Assembly: GCF_023151555.2 (NCBI RefSeq)
Contig: NZ_CP100425.1
Span: forward strand, 2,666,001-2,730,000
Direction of reading: 5' to 3'
From: Photobacterium sp. CCB-ST2H9
GTDB lineage: Bacteria > Pseudomonadota > Gammaproteobacteria > Enterobacterales > Vibrionaceae
DNA length: 64,000 nucleotides
Numbering within the stretch: position 1 is the first letter of the stretch; every line of letters begins with the position of its first letter. The notes below the pieces were generated by a model. The model was given only the letters and a program-made list of their open reading frames with translations. It was not told the DNA's origin and ran no database searches. A program made the position numbers and the translations under genes. Below are positions 10,601 to 20,615 of this stretch, piece after piece.

Positions 10601-11570
10601 TCCCGGTTGCGCCTTCGTCACGGATTTCACCACCGGAACCGGTCGAAGCGCCCGGCCATGGGGAAATGGCTGTCGGGTGGTTGTGGGTTTCCACTTTCAT
10701 CAGGATATGAGCCGCTTCCTGATGGTAGTTATACTGACGGTTTTCCGCATCCGGGAAGAAACGACCCACTTCAGAGCCCACCATGACTGCAGCATTATCT
10801 TTGTATGCTGACAGAACGTAATCGCTGTGTTGCTCGTAGGTATTTTTGATCATCTTGAACAGCGACTTTTCCTGATCGACACCGTCAATCGTCCAGTCTG
10901 CATTAAAGATCTTATGGCGGCAGTGCTCGGAGTTCGCCTGTGCGAACATCATCAGTTCGATGTCGTTCGGATTCCGGCCCAGTCTGGTGAAGTTTTCAAC
11001 CAGATAATCAATCTCGTCTTCAGCCAGTGCCAGCCCGAGAGACAGGTTCGCTTCTTCCAGCGCCTGACGGCCACCGGACAGAATATCCACACTCTGCATC
11101 GGCGCAGGTTCAGCGTGTCGGAACAGGGCTTCTGCCTGACTGAAATCATCAAACACGACTTCCATCATGCGGTCATGCAGCAGACCTTGCAGCGTTGTTT
11201 GCTGGGCCTCGCTCAGCGCAGCGGAGGTCGCGACATAATAAGCCGTACCGCGCTCAAGACGTTTGATTTGTTGCAGACCACAGTTACGGGCAATATCCGT
11301 TGCTTTGGAAGACCAAGGGGAAATGGTGCCTGGACGTGGGGTAACCAGCAGCAGCGTGCCGCTTGGTTCGTGCTCGGCAATCGTAGGGCCATAGGTGAGC
11401 AGGCTGGTCAGGGTCTCCAGTGCCTGGCTGTCAAGCGGCGCAGCCAGCTCAGCAAAGTGCATGTACTCGGCATAAATACCTGTGACAGGCAGACCCGAGG
11501 CTTGGCAACGCGCCAGCAGTTTAGTGACACGAAACTCAGACAGTGCGGGTGAACCACGCAAAATTTCCAT
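7665..11570 (-). CDS. purL: Phosphoribosylformylglycinamidine synthase (FGAR amidotransferase)
   Basis: 1301 aa, the long single-chain form. It makes FGAM from FGAR, glutamine and ATP, the fourth step of de novo purine synthesis. Order: N-terminal PurS-like part (about 1-170), linker, two AIRS-type ATP-binding halves ([16 protein letters not shown] and [16 protein letters not shown]; then [17 protein letters not shown]), and a C-terminal class I glutamine amidotransferase with nucleophile motif [11 protein letters not shown] and the HPERVFR histidine. The frame is open to a TTG at 11594, but the family start [11 protein letters not shown] sits at 11570. A sigma-70 promoter and a PurR box lie just upstream, and mltF is divergent. 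Confidence 0.97.
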   Translation of the reverse strand: MEILRGSPALSEFRVTKLLARCQASGLPVTGIYAEYMHFAELAAPLDSQALETLTSLLTYGPTIAEHEPSGTLLLVTPRPGTISPWSSKATDIARNCGLQQIKRLERGTAYYVATSAALSEAQQTTLQGLLHDRMMEVVFDDFSQAEALFRHAEPAPMQSVDILSGGRQALEEANLSLGLALAEDEIDYLVENFTRLGRNPNDIELMMFAQANSEHCRHKIFNADWTIDGVDQEKSLFKMIKNTYEQHSDYVLSAYKDNAAVMVGSEVGRFFPDAENRQYNYHQEAAHILMKVETHNHPTAISPWPGASTGSGGEIRDEGATGIGGKPKAGLVGFTVSNLRVPGFEQPWETDFGKPGRIVTALDIMLEGPLGGAAFNNEFGRPNLLGYFRTYEEMVSSHNGEEIRGYHKPIMIAGGMGNIRDEHVQKKEIPVGAKLIVLGGPAMNIGLGGGAASSMASGQSAEDLDFASVQRENPEMERRCQEVIDRCWQLGDDNPIAFIHDVGAGGISNALPELVNDGERGGKFQLRNVPNDEPGMSPLEIWCNESQERYVLAVAPEQMAVFDAICQRERAPYAVVGEATEERHLTLDDSHFDNTPIDMPMDILLGKPPKMHRDVTSQKAQGTAIDRSGIVLEEATHRVLRLPAVAEKTFLITIGDRTVTGLVARDQMVGPWQVPVANCAVTAASYDTYHGEAMSMGERTPVALLDFAASARLAVGEAITNIASADIGDLKRIKLSANWMSPAGHPGEDAGLYEAVKAVGEELCPALGLTIPVGKDSMSMKTKWEENGEEKEVTSPLSLIITAFGRVEDVRKTVTPQLRTDQGESSLILIDLGCGKNRLGATALAQVYKQLGDQPADVDSPELLKGFFHAVQSLLRDGKLLAYHDRGDGGLYVTLAEMAFAGHTGVEVDLNTTDADACDDVLAALFNEELGAVLQVRTEDLAHVEHVLAKFGLEACSHVMGTVVDEDVVRIWNGNDRVLEQNRTELRTIWAETTYQMQAMRDNPAGALQEFEAKKDSQDPGLNTKLSFDINEDVAAPFIATGARPKMAILREQGVNSHVEMAAAFDRAGFDARDVHMSDILSGRVELDGFNGLVACGGFSYGDVLGAGEGWAKSILFNSMARDQFERFFHRDNTFALGVCNGCQMMSNLRDLIPGADLWPRFVRNESERFEARFSLVEVQQSDSLFFNGMAGSRMPIAVSHGEGRVEVRNAEHLSAIEQSGTIALRYLDNYGKVTQNYPANPNGSPNGITGLTTQDGRVTIMMPHPERVFRTVANSWHPDDWNENSPWMRMFRNARVNLG

Positions 11571-11694
11571 GTGCGTACGACTCTCGATTAGCAATTGAAT
11601 GAAGGTGATATTGGCCTGATCCCCACCCCGGGAGCCACGTCAATGCCACCTTGTTCAGCGCTGATTTCCCCCTTCGGTTCAGAGGAACGGCGGT

Positions 11695-11723
11695 AGTATA
11701 CGGGAAAAGCGGGTGTGACGTAA
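11695..11723 (-). promoter_or_regulatory. Predicted purL promoter
   Basis: On the minus strand TTACGT (11718-11723) and TATACT (11695-11700) are separated by exactly 17 bp. This predicts a leader of roughly 118 nt before the purL ATG. Confidence 0.65.
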
Positions 11724-11729
11724 CACCTG

Positions 11730-11745
11730 ACGCAACCGTTTGCGC
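11730..11745. promoter_or_regulatory. PurR operator upstream of purL
   Basis: Read on the purL strand, GCGCAAACGGTTGCGT keeps the CGCAAACG half of the PurR consensus and is nearly palindromic. It lies six bases upstream of the predicted -35 hexamer. purL is a PurR target in E. coli. Confidence 0.72.
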
Positions 11746-11819
11746 GATTTTTTTTCAATCCGTCGCCGATCGACAGCGATCTTTGACCACCTGCCCAAAA
11801 ATGCGCAAATTTTCACCTA

Positions 11820-11838
11820 TTATCCGGTCGCCGGATAA
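11820..11838. other. Perfect 8-bp inverted repeat upstream of mltF
   Basis: TTATCCGG and CCGGATAA flank TCG. No T-run follows on either strand, so it is not a terminator. It could be an operator or an mRNA leader hairpin for mltF, which starts 80 bp downstream. The rest of the 347-bp purL-mltF gap holds the purL promoter and operator and nothing else I recognise. Confidence 0.5.
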
Positions 11839-11917
11839 GATCAAATGGGGCTCAGCTTTGCCCAGAATGCGACCTTTGGTATAAAGGACCACTAAATAGA
11901 CAGATGAGCATGAATTA

Positions 11918-13459
11918 TTGAGACGGTTAGCTTTTTCCGCCAGACTGCGGAACCTGGTCGCTATCTTATTGACAAGCTTGATATTATCGGGATGTCAGTG
12001 GGAAAATGACACCCGCACAGAGTTGGAACGGATCCGCGACAGTGGCGTCCTCCGCGTCGGGACACTCAACAATCAGATTTCCTACTACATTGGTCCGGAC
12101 GGCCCGACCGGACTGGACTATGACCTTGCCCAGCGTTTCGCCGACAAGTTAGGCGTCAAACTGGAAATGCAGCCGGTCTTCTCTCTCTCAGGTCTGTTCC
12201 CGGCCCTGACCCGCGGCGATGTCGATCTGCTCGCCGCCGGGCTGACCATGACACCGGAACGGGTCCGGTCTTTTCGTGCGGCACCCGCCTACTACTATGC
12301 CAGTCAGATTCTGGTCTATAAGAAAGGGGAGTGGCGCCCGCGTGATGTCGACGATCTGGCCCAGAATAAAGGCCAGCTGGTTGTCGTGCGGGATTCCAGC
12401 CATGAAAAGAACCTGCTGGAGCTCAAAAAAGATCACCCGGCCCTGACCTGGCATGCCGTTGATGAAGTCGACAGCGAAGAGCTGCTCAGACAAGTCGCTG
12501 TCGGCGAACTGGATTATACCGTCGCTGATTCTGTGGATGTTGCCCTGAGCCAGCGGATTCATCCGGATATCGCCGTTGCGCTGGAACTGACCGATGACCA
12601 GCCGATCGGCTGGTTCCTGAACCCGAGCAATGACGACAGCCTGTATGCGCTGCTGATTGAATTTTTCGGCGAGCTCAAACAGAGCGGCGAACTGGCGAAA
12701 CTGGAAGAGAAATATTTCGGCCATGTCGATCAGTTCGACTATGTCGATACCCGGGCATTTCTGCGCGCTCTGGAAAGTAAACTGCCGCGCTGGGAAAGTA
12801 TCTTCAAAAAGTACGCCGACGAGTTTGACTGGCGCCTGCTGGCGGCGCTTTCTTATCAGGAATCGCACTGGAACCCGAGGGCAGTTTCTCCGACAGGTGT
12901 CCGCGGCATGATGATGCTGACACTGCCAACCGCGAAATTAGTCGGTGTCCAGAACCGTCTGGATCCGGAACAAAGTATTCGCGGGGGAACGGAATATCTG
13001 AGAAAAATGATCGCCCGCATCCCGGACAGCATTGAACCGCACGAAAAAGTCTGGTTCGCGCTGGCGTCATATAATGTCGGATATGGCCATATGATGGATG
13101 CCCGTCGTCTGACCAAGAAGCAAGGGGGTAATCCGGACGCCTGGAGTGATGTCAAACAGCGGCTGCCGTTACTGCGCCAGCGGAAGTTCTACCGCCAGAC
13201 CCGCTATGGTTACGCTCGCGGTGATGAAGCCCTGCTCTACGTGGAAAATATCCGCCGGTACTATCAAAGCATCATCGGCTATGAACAGGCACACAGCCAG
13301 CCCCTGAACAGTGAAGGGATCCGGCTGGTTGACGACTGGCAGACCATTGCCCCGGTTGAAACGAATGACAACGGGACGACCCTGCTTGAGCAGGCGGCAG
13401 ACAATGCTATCGAAGCCGTGATCGAAAACACCCAGCCTCAAAAAAACGTGAGTCGCTGA
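11918..13459 (+). CDS. mltF: Membrane-bound lytic murein transglycosylase F
   Basis: 513 aa. Cleaves peptidoglycan glycan strands to 1,6-anhydromuropeptides at the outer membrane. A lipoprotein-type signal with lipobox-like LILSGC is near residue 26. Residues about 40-270 form a solute-binding-protein-like domain (LRVGTLNNQISYY, FADKLGVKLEMQPVF), and about 290-450 the lytic transglycosylase domain, with catalytic Glu315 in SYQESHWNP and the SPTGVRGMMMLT and AAYN-like ASYNVGYGHM motifs. The start is TTG: the nearby ATGs at 11904 and 11910 run into a stop after a few codons. There is no strong Shine-Dalgarno, so the exact start is uncertain. The purL-mltF-tadA neighbourhood matches E. coli. Confidence 0.92.
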   Translation: MRRLAFSARLRNLVAILLTSLILSGCQWENDTRTELERIRDSGVLRVGTLNNQISYYIGPDGPTGLDYDLAQRFADKLGVKLEMQPVFSLSGLFPALTRGDVDLLAAGLTMTPERVRSFRAAPAYYYASQILVYKKGEWRPRDVDDLAQNKGQLVVVRDSSHEKNLLELKKDHPALTWHAVDEVDSEELLRQVAVGELDYTVADSVDVALSQRIHPDIAVALELTDDQPIGWFLNPSNDDSLYALLIEFFGELKQSGELAKLEEKYFGHVDQFDYVDTRAFLRALESKLPRWESIFKKYADEFDWRLLAALSYQESHWNPRAVSPTGVRGMMMLTLPTAKLVGVQNRLDPEQSIRGGTEYLRKMIARIPDSIEPHEKVWFALASYNVGYGHMMDARRLTKKQGGNPDAWSDVKQRLPLLRQRKFYRQTRYGYARGDEALLYVENIRRYYQSIIGYEQAHSQPLNSEGIRLVDDWQTIAPVETNDNGTTLLEQAADNAIEAVIENTQPQKNVSR

Positions 13460-13496
13460 TCAACCCCGACCGGGTGGCTGCCAGGCCACCCGGCAT

Positions 13497-15300
<1,804 letters not shown>

Positions 15301-15314
15301 GTTGTGAGGATGGC

Positions 15315-16163
15315 ATGAAGAGCGAACTTGTCAGCAACAACAAAAGCTTTGGCGGCTGGCACCAGCAATGGCGGCATGTGTCAGATGACCTGAAGTGCAC
15401 GATGCGCTTTGCCATTTATCTTCCGCCGCAGACAGAAATCGGAGAAAAAGTGCCCGTGCTCTACTGGCTGTCGGGCCTGACCTGCACCGATGAAAATTTC
15501 ATGCAGAAAGCGGGGGCGCACCGGGTCGCTTCCGAACTGGGCATCGCCATTGTTGCACCGGATACCAGTCCGCGAGGCGAGCAGGTTCCGGATGATCCTG
15601 AACGGGCATACGACCTCGGCCTCGGGGCCGGTTTCTATGTAAATGCCACCGAGCCCCCCTGGCAGCAGCACTATCAGATGTATGACTATGTGGCCGATGA
15701 ACTGCCCGCGCTGATCGAAGCACAGTTTCCGGTCACGCAGCAGCGGGCGATTGCCGGGCACTCCATGGGCGGCCATGGCGCACTGGTGATCGCATTGCGC
15801 AATCCATTACGATACACCTCTGTATCTGCCTTCAGCCCCATCAGCCATCCGATAGAAACCCCCTGGGGTCGGAAAGCCTTTGCGAATTATCTGGGTCCGG
15901 ATGATGGCGTCGTCTGGCAACAGTATGATGCCTGTGAGCTGCTCGCCCTGAGTACACCCCATCTGCCGGTACTGGTGGATCAGGGAACCGCGGATGAATT
16001 TCTCAGCCACCAGCTCAAACCCGGCGCCCTGCTGAAGGCCGCCGAACAGGCAGACTATCCAATTAACCTGCGCATGCAACCCGACTATGATCACAGCTAT
16101 TACTTCATAGCCAGTTTCATCGAAGACCACCTGCGATTTCATGCCCAGTATTTCAGACCCTGA
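15315..16163 (+). CDS. frmB: S-formylglutathione hydrolase
   Basis: 282 aa, the usual esterase D size. Hydrolyses S-formylglutathione to formate and glutathione, completing the detoxification begun by FrmA. An alpha/beta-hydrolase: the nucleophile elbow [11 protein letters not shown] is near residue 150, the acid is probably the Asp in DQGTADEFL, and the histidine is in YDHSYYF near the C-terminus. The oxyanion region [11 protein letters not shown] is typical. A GAGGA sequence precedes the ATG. It is the second and last gene of the frmAB pair; a terminator follows, mainly for the opposite gene. Confidence 0.96.
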   Translation: MKSELVSNNKSFGGWHQQWRHVSDDLKCTMRFAIYLPPQTEIGEKVPVLYWLSGLTCTDENFMQKAGAHRVASELGIAIVAPDTSPRGEQVPDDPERAYDLGLGAGFYVNATEPPWQQHYQMYDYVADELPALIEAQFPVTQQRAIAGHSMGGHGALVIALRNPLRYTSVSAFSPISHPIETPWGRKAFANYLGPDDGVVWQQYDACELLALSTPHLPVLVDQGTADEFLSHQLKPGALLKAAEQADYPINLRMQPDYDHSYYFIASFIEDHLRFHAQYFRP

Positions 16164-16166
16164 ATC

Positions 16167-16194
16167 GAAAAACGCCCGGCATCAAGCCGGGCGT
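16167..16194 (-). terminator. Intrinsic terminator after the AbgT-family gene
   Basis: GC-rich stem ACGCCCGGC / GCCGGGCGT (16172-16194) followed on the minus strand by TTTTTCG. On the plus strand there is no T-run, though the stem may still slow frmB transcription. Confidence 0.85.
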
Positions 16195-16225
16195 AACCGT
16201 TCAGAGTCTGATGATTTCTTCGCTG

Positions 16226-17782
16226 TTAGAAACCCAGTGGCAGACTAAAGGCAAAGAAGATCACCAGCAACGCCGACCACAACACCAGGAATGCAGCGGA
16301 GTAAGGCACCATCATGCTGATCACATCCCCAAACTTCAGTTCAGGTTTGTACTTCCGCATAAAGGCCAGAATCACCCCGGCATAGGTCATCATTGGTGTG
16401 ATGATGTTGGTGGCAGAGTCCGCGACACGGAAGGCCGCCGTCACCATGTCTGGCGTCATGTTTGGATTCACCTGATACAGCATCGGCACGAAGATCGGTC
16501 CCAGCAGCATCCACTTGGAGGTCATCCCGCCCACAAAGAGGTTGATGAATGCAGTCGTCAGAATAAAGCCAATGATCAGCGCAATCGGGAACGACTGTAA
16601 CCCCAGAGAACTCAGGAAAGTCGCCCCCAGGTAAGTGACGTAAGTACCCAGACCGGAATAGCTCAGCATCGCGAGGAAGTTGTAACAGAAGAAGGTCAGC
16701 ACCAGGATGTATCCCATGGTGTTCATCTGTTTCACCATCGCTGTCACAACATCCTGCAAAGACTTGAACTTCCGCGTGGTAATGCCGTAGCACAGACCCA
16801 CAACGACAAACACAAAAGAAATCAGCAGAATGACATTGTCAAGGTATGGTGTGACTTCGCGGCCGGCTGCATTGGTATAAGGCGCCAGCGGACCGGTTGC
16901 CAGCAGGTAAATCCCGAGCAGCGCCGCAAGCAGACCAAGACCCGCCATCCGCAGACCTTTCTGCTCACGATCTGTCAGCTGAAAATCATCCAGCTTCAGA
17001 TCATCCGGTAGCTGATAGTCCATTGAAGACAAACGCGGGGCAATAAAGCGGTTGGTGATCCAGCCACCAATCACGGTCAGCACAACGGTCGAAACAAAAA
17101 TGAAGTAATAGTGCATGGTAGCCGGGTTCAGTGGCTCACCGCTGGCCGTTGTGAACGGAACGCCCTGTGCTTCTGCAAAAATACGGGCGTTCACGCCCAG
17201 AATCACATCAGAAGGCGTTGCCGGGATCAGGTTGGCACTGAAACCAGCCGAAACACCGGCAAAGGCCGCCGCCATACCAATCAATGGGTTTTTACCCAAT
17301 CCGGCATACAGCAGACCCGCCAGCGGGATCAGCACCAGATAACCGGCATCACTGGCAATCGAGGACATAATCCCCAGGAAAACCACCATATACGGCAACC
17401 AGCGATCACTGATGCGCAGGCCAACTTTCTTGATCAGTGCCGACAACAGACCCGAATGCTCTGCAATCCCTACAGCCAGCATCACAATCAGAATGACACC
17501 CAGAACACCACGGCCAAAAGCCAGCCAGTTTTGCAGCAATGCATTGTCAAACAACCAGCGAACATGCTCAGTATCCGTCATGCTCTTGATGGTATGAGTC
17601 ACACTACCGCCATCGGCGCCCATCACTTCAAACTGCATGCCACCAATCAAGCTTGTCAGAACCAGAATGAAGGCGAAAAGAAACATGAAGATCACGACAG
17701 GATCCGGAATTTTTTGTCCCGCACGTTCTATGAACTTAATCACGCCCCGCGAGTTCTTCGCCGGGCTCAGGAGCTCACTCAT
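16226..17782 (-). CDS. AbgT family transporter
   Basis: 518 aa inner-membrane protein with about 11-13 hydrophobic segments. The N-terminal FIERAGQKIPDPVVIFMFLF, SIASDAGYLVLIPLAGLLYAGLGKNP, AGFSANLIPATPSDVILG and ADSATNIITPMMTYAGVI motifs are those of the AbgT family. E. coli AbgT imports p-aminobenzoyl-glutamate, while Neisseria MtrF and Alcanivorax YdaH relatives export sulfonamides; sequence reading does not decide between these. No abgA or abgB hydrolase gene is next to it, which weakens a simple folate-salvage role. AAGGAAG precedes the ATG. Confidence 0.88.
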   Translation of the reverse strand: MSELLSPAKNSRGVIKFIERAGQKIPDPVVIFMFLFAFILVLTSLIGGMQFEVMGADGGSVTHTIKSMTDTEHVRWLFDNALLQNWLAFGRGVLGVILIVMLAVGIAEHSGLLSALIKKVGLRISDRWLPYMVVFLGIMSSIASDAGYLVLIPLAGLLYAGLGKNPLIGMAAAFAGVSAGFSANLIPATPSDVILGVNARIFAEAQGVPFTTASGEPLNPATMHYYFIFVSTVVLTVIGGWITNRFIAPRLSSMDYQLPDDLKLDDFQLTDREQKGLRMAGLGLLAALLGIYLLATGPLAPYTNAAGREVTPYLDNVILLISFVFVVVGLCYGITTRKFKSLQDVVTAMVKQMNTMGYILVLTFFCYNFLAMLSYSGLGTYVTYLGATFLSSLGLQSFPIALIIGFILTTAFINLFVGGMTSKWMLLGPIFVPMLYQVNPNMTPDMVTAAFRVADSATNIITPMMTYAGVILAFMRKYKPELKFGDVISMMVPYSAAFLVLWSALLVIFFAFSLPLGF

Positions 17783-18084
17783 AGTTGTACTTCCTTATTA
17801 AATCGAATGAGTAGAAAGCTGGAGAGTACTCGATTGTCATAATTCAGTAAAACTAATCCAGATGCATTTTTTAGTTATAAAGCCCACATTAACAAATTAT
17901 TACAGAATAATTATCCACGCATTGATTTATTAAAAGATTGTTAAACCAACATCTGAGCCGTCTCTTTTCGGGCGTTGCCGTCAACCCAAAAGGCACCATC
18001 AAAGCACCTTGATTCAATAAATATGAACCGAAATGAATATAAAATACCTGCTCGATTCTGTCTCCGACAACAATCACCATTACT
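17783..18084. other. 302-bp intergenic region without a gene
   Basis: AT-rich stretch between the AbgT-family start and the end of the exporter gene. It should hold the AbgT-family promoter. I found no clear terminator for the exporter and no convincing small ORF. Confidence 0.5.
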
Positions 18085-19608
18085 TTATTGCCGATTTGCA
18101 GAAATAACCTCGGGTGCCAAGGTCGTCCGATCGCCTGCAAAGCATAGCAGCAGGCCTGAAACCAGCAGACAGAGTATCCCCGCACAGAACATGACGAAAC
18201 CAAAGCTGTCTGCCATCGCAGATTGATAGAGAGAACCATAATGTTCGGCCAGCCGGTCTGTGTGCACCGGAAAAATGTTATCTGTCACTGCCCGCTCTGC
18301 CATTTCGGCAGCGTCAGCTAATCCAGCCACTTTTCCGGCAACCGTCAACGTATGAACAGCATGAATGCTCATGATGCTGCCCAAGAGGGCAATCCCCATT
18401 GTCATGCCGGTTTGCCGCAATGCATTCATAGTAGCTGAAGCAATGCCAGCACTTTCCGGCGGGGCTCCGCCCATCACCATCATGCCAGTCGCAGGGACCG
18501 ACAACCCAGTGCCCAGCCCCAGTAAGGCGAAAGTCACTGCGATAACACCAAATGAGGTGAACGGCGTGAAGCTCACCATGACACACAAGGCGACCCCGAC
18601 ACATGTGTAACCTGCGACCATCAGCAACTGAAGGGAAAAACGGGCTGCGAGGCGCCCAAACATCAAAGAGGCCACAGCCATAACCGAAAATTCCGACATC
18701 ATCTGCCACCCGGTCTGCGCAGGTGAGTATCCTTGCGCCTGCTGGAGAAACAGAGACAGGAAAAAAAGGCTGCTGTAACTGGAGAATCCGAGTACAAACG
18801 ACGCTGTATTGGCAAGTGCCAGAGATCGATTCCGGAACAACCGGACTGGCAATAACGAACGCCGGACGCGACGCTCTACCCAGATAAAAGCACAGAAACC
18901 TGCCAACGCAATACTCAGCGACACCAGTACATCATCAGATAAAGCTCCTTGCTCACCGATTTTGATCAAACCATAACTGAGCATGCCCAGCCACAACATA
19001 CTGAGCACCTGCCCTGCCGGATCAAATGCGGCCAGTTCCGGATGCTTACGCTCAGGAATCCCCCATGCTCCGAGCATGAAGGCAACAATGCCAAAGGGGA
19101 CATTCACAAGAAAAACACTTTCCCAGCCAAAATGTTCGACCAATAACCCGCCGGCCAAAGGGCCAGAAATGAGTGCCAGCGCACTAAATGCCGACCAGCC
19201 TCCGATCGCACGCGCTCGCTGATGCGGTTCAGTAAATGCATGCGTCAGGATCGGCATCGCCCCCGGGATCAGCAATGCGCCGGCAACGCCCTGAATCGCC
19301 CGCCCCCACAAAAGCGTTTCCAACCGGCCGGCTGCGGCACAGGCCAGAGAGCCAATCACAAACAAAAGTACACTGCCCAACCACACCCGTTTATGGCCAT
19401 ACCTGTCACCCAGGGGCCCTGCCGACAACATCACCGCTGACAGCGCAATCGCATAGATGTTTACCACCCACTGTAATCCCGCCAAGTCTGCATGTAGCGC
19501 TGACTGAAGGGTTGGCAGCGCGACATTGACGATACTGATATCCAGAGTCGCAAGAAATGTCCCCAGATAGGCTGCTGCAACTAAAGCATGAACACGATAT
19601 TTCTGCAT
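18085..19608 (-). CDS. DHA2-type MFS drug/proton antiporter
   Basis: 507 aa, with about 14 predicted membrane helices, the size and shape of the EmrB/QacA branch. The helix-1 motif LDISIVNVALPTLQSAL, motif A GPLGDRYGHKRVWLGS and the motif C-like region ALISGPLAGGLLVEHFGW are readable. It probably exports toxic hydrophobic compounds using the proton gradient. There is no adjacent EmrA-like adaptor or TolC gene. GGTGG lies before the ATG. It is divergent from a TetR regulator over 255 bp that contain two inverted repeats, so local repression is likely. The substrate is unknown. Confidence 0.88.
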   Translation of the reverse strand: MQKYRVHALVAAAYLGTFLATLDISIVNVALPTLQSALHADLAGLQWVVNIYAIALSAVMLSAGPLGDRYGHKRVWLGSVLLFVIGSLACAAAGRLETLLWGRAIQGVAGALLIPGAMPILTHAFTEPHQRARAIGGWSAFSALALISGPLAGGLLVEHFGWESVFLVNVPFGIVAFMLGAWGIPERKHPELAAFDPAGQVLSMLWLGMLSYGLIKIGEQGALSDDVLVSLSIALAGFCAFIWVERRVRRSLLPVRLFRNRSLALANTASFVLGFSSYSSLFFLSLFLQQAQGYSPAQTGWQMMSEFSVMAVASLMFGRLAARFSLQLLMVAGYTCVGVALCVMVSFTPFTSFGVIAVTFALLGLGTGLSVPATGMMVMGGAPPESAGIASATMNALRQTGMTMGIALLGSIMSIHAVHTLTVAGKVAGLADAAEMAERAVTDNIFPVHTDRLAEHYGSLYQSAMADSFGFVMFCAGILCLLVSGLLLCFAGDRTTLAPEVISANRQ

Positions 19609-19630
19609 TGCGAACCACCGGTCAAAAATC

Positions 19631-19649
19631 GATATTGAGATTAATTCTC
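19631..19649. promoter_or_regulatory. Weak Fur-box-like sequence upstream of the exporter
   Basis: GATATTGAGATTAATTCTC matches 13 of 19 positions of the Fur consensus and contains the inverted repeat TGAGA-N5-TCTCA. It lies 23 bp upstream of the exporter ATG. It may be chance in AT-rich DNA. Confidence 0.3.
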
Positions 19650-19661
19650 ATCTTATGATCC

Positions 19662-19676
19662 GACCGACCGTCGGTC
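19662..19676. promoter_or_regulatory. Probable TetR-type operator, site 1
   Basis: GACCGAC-C-GTCGGTC is a perfect 7-bp inverted repeat with a 1-bp centre. It lies 54 bp upstream of the exporter start, between the exporter and its divergent TetR regulator. Confidence 0.68.
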
Positions 19677-19761
19677 AATGGATTTATTCAGACCACAGTT
19701 CGCCTGGCAAATCGACTGACACACCACTGATCGTGTTGCGGCGATATAGTCGATCGCATAC

Positions 19762-19784
19762 CATCGACCGACAGACGGCCGATG
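19762..19784. promoter_or_regulatory. Probable TetR-type operator, site 2
   Basis: An imperfect palindrome with nine of eleven paired positions. It contains the same GACCGAC half-site as site 1 and a degenerate right half (GACGGCC). It lies 80 bp upstream of the TetR ATG, so it may serve autorepression. Confidence 0.55.
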
Positions 19785-19863
19785 CCAACGCGCTAAATCG
19801 CCTGATGCATCCTCCGGATTTTCTCTGCCTGATGATTATTGATAACTGCCGCAAGTGAGCACA

Positions 19864-20451
19864 ATGAAACAGCAAAAAATGCCTCGCACCAAACCCGCTG
19901 AAGTACGACTGAACGAACTGATGGCTGCCGCAGAAAAGCTGTTTTTGGAGAAGGGTGTTGAAGCAACAACGATCAACGAAATCGTCAAACTTGCCCAGGT
20001 CGCAAAGGGGACCTTTTACCACTACTTCACCTCCAAGAATGAACTGCTTGGCGCCATGGGGGAGCTCTATACCGTCCGATTTTTAAATCGTCTGGCAGAA
20101 GCGGTTGAAGCCTGTGCACCGGATGACTGGCAGAAGCGTTTATGTACCTGGATTTACACCAGTGTGCTGGTGTACGTCGAGACCTACCGTACTCACGACA
20201 TCGTTTATACCCATCACCATGATCGGACCAATCCGGAGAGAAATGTTCTTCTGACGCAACTGGAAGGAATTCTACAGGGAGGCATGCAAGCCGGTCTCTG
20301 GACGTTGGAGCAACCACGCATCACGGCCTTAATGATCTATCATGGCGTGCATGGTGCCACCGATGAAGCCATTGCGCTCAACCCGGAAAATTATGAATCG
20401 TATGCGCGTGACGTGACCTCTGTGTGTCTTCGACTGGTGCAAACGCGCTGA
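19864..20451 (+). CDS. TetR family transcriptional regulator
   Basis: 195 aa. The N-terminal helix-turn-helix is clear (about residues 18-62): LMAAAEKLFLEKGVEATTINEIVKLAQVAKGTFYHYF, written here in part as ATTINEIVKLAQVAKGTFYH. The remaining 130 residues are the variable ligand-binding and dimerisation part, with a histidine-rich THHHDRTNPERN loop. It probably represses the divergent exporter and itself through the two palindromes between them, releasing DNA when a drug-like ligand binds. Start choice is uncertain: GTG at 19855 and ATG at 19864 are both in frame; GTGAG lies just before the ATG. Confidence 0.85.
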   Translation: MKQQKMPRTKPAEVRLNELMAAAEKLFLEKGVEATTINEIVKLAQVAKGTFYHYFTSKNELLGAMGELYTVRFLNRLAEAVEACAPDDWQKRLCTWIYTSVLVYVETYRTHDIVYTHHHDRTNPERNVLLTQLEGILQGGMQAGLWTLEQPRITALMIYHGVHGATDEAIALNPENYESYARDVTSVCLRLVQTR

Positions 20452-20540
20452 CCGCAACAACAAAAATCACATCTGTGTCTTCCGATGATGATATTCAAGT
20501 TTCATCACAATACTGAGACTTCGATATCGCCGGATAAAAA

Positions 20541-20569
20541 CAAAAAAAAGTCCGCTATTCAGCGGACTT
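20541..20569 (-). terminator. Intrinsic terminator after guaA
   Basis: Stem AAGTCCGCT / AGCGGACTT (20548-20569) followed on the minus strand by eight T. It lies 46 nt past the guaA stop and ends the guaBA operon. Confidence 0.9.
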
Positions 20570-20615
20570 CGATATGCTTCATGCCTGTAAGTGTCAGACA
20601 CTGTTCAGTGGCACA

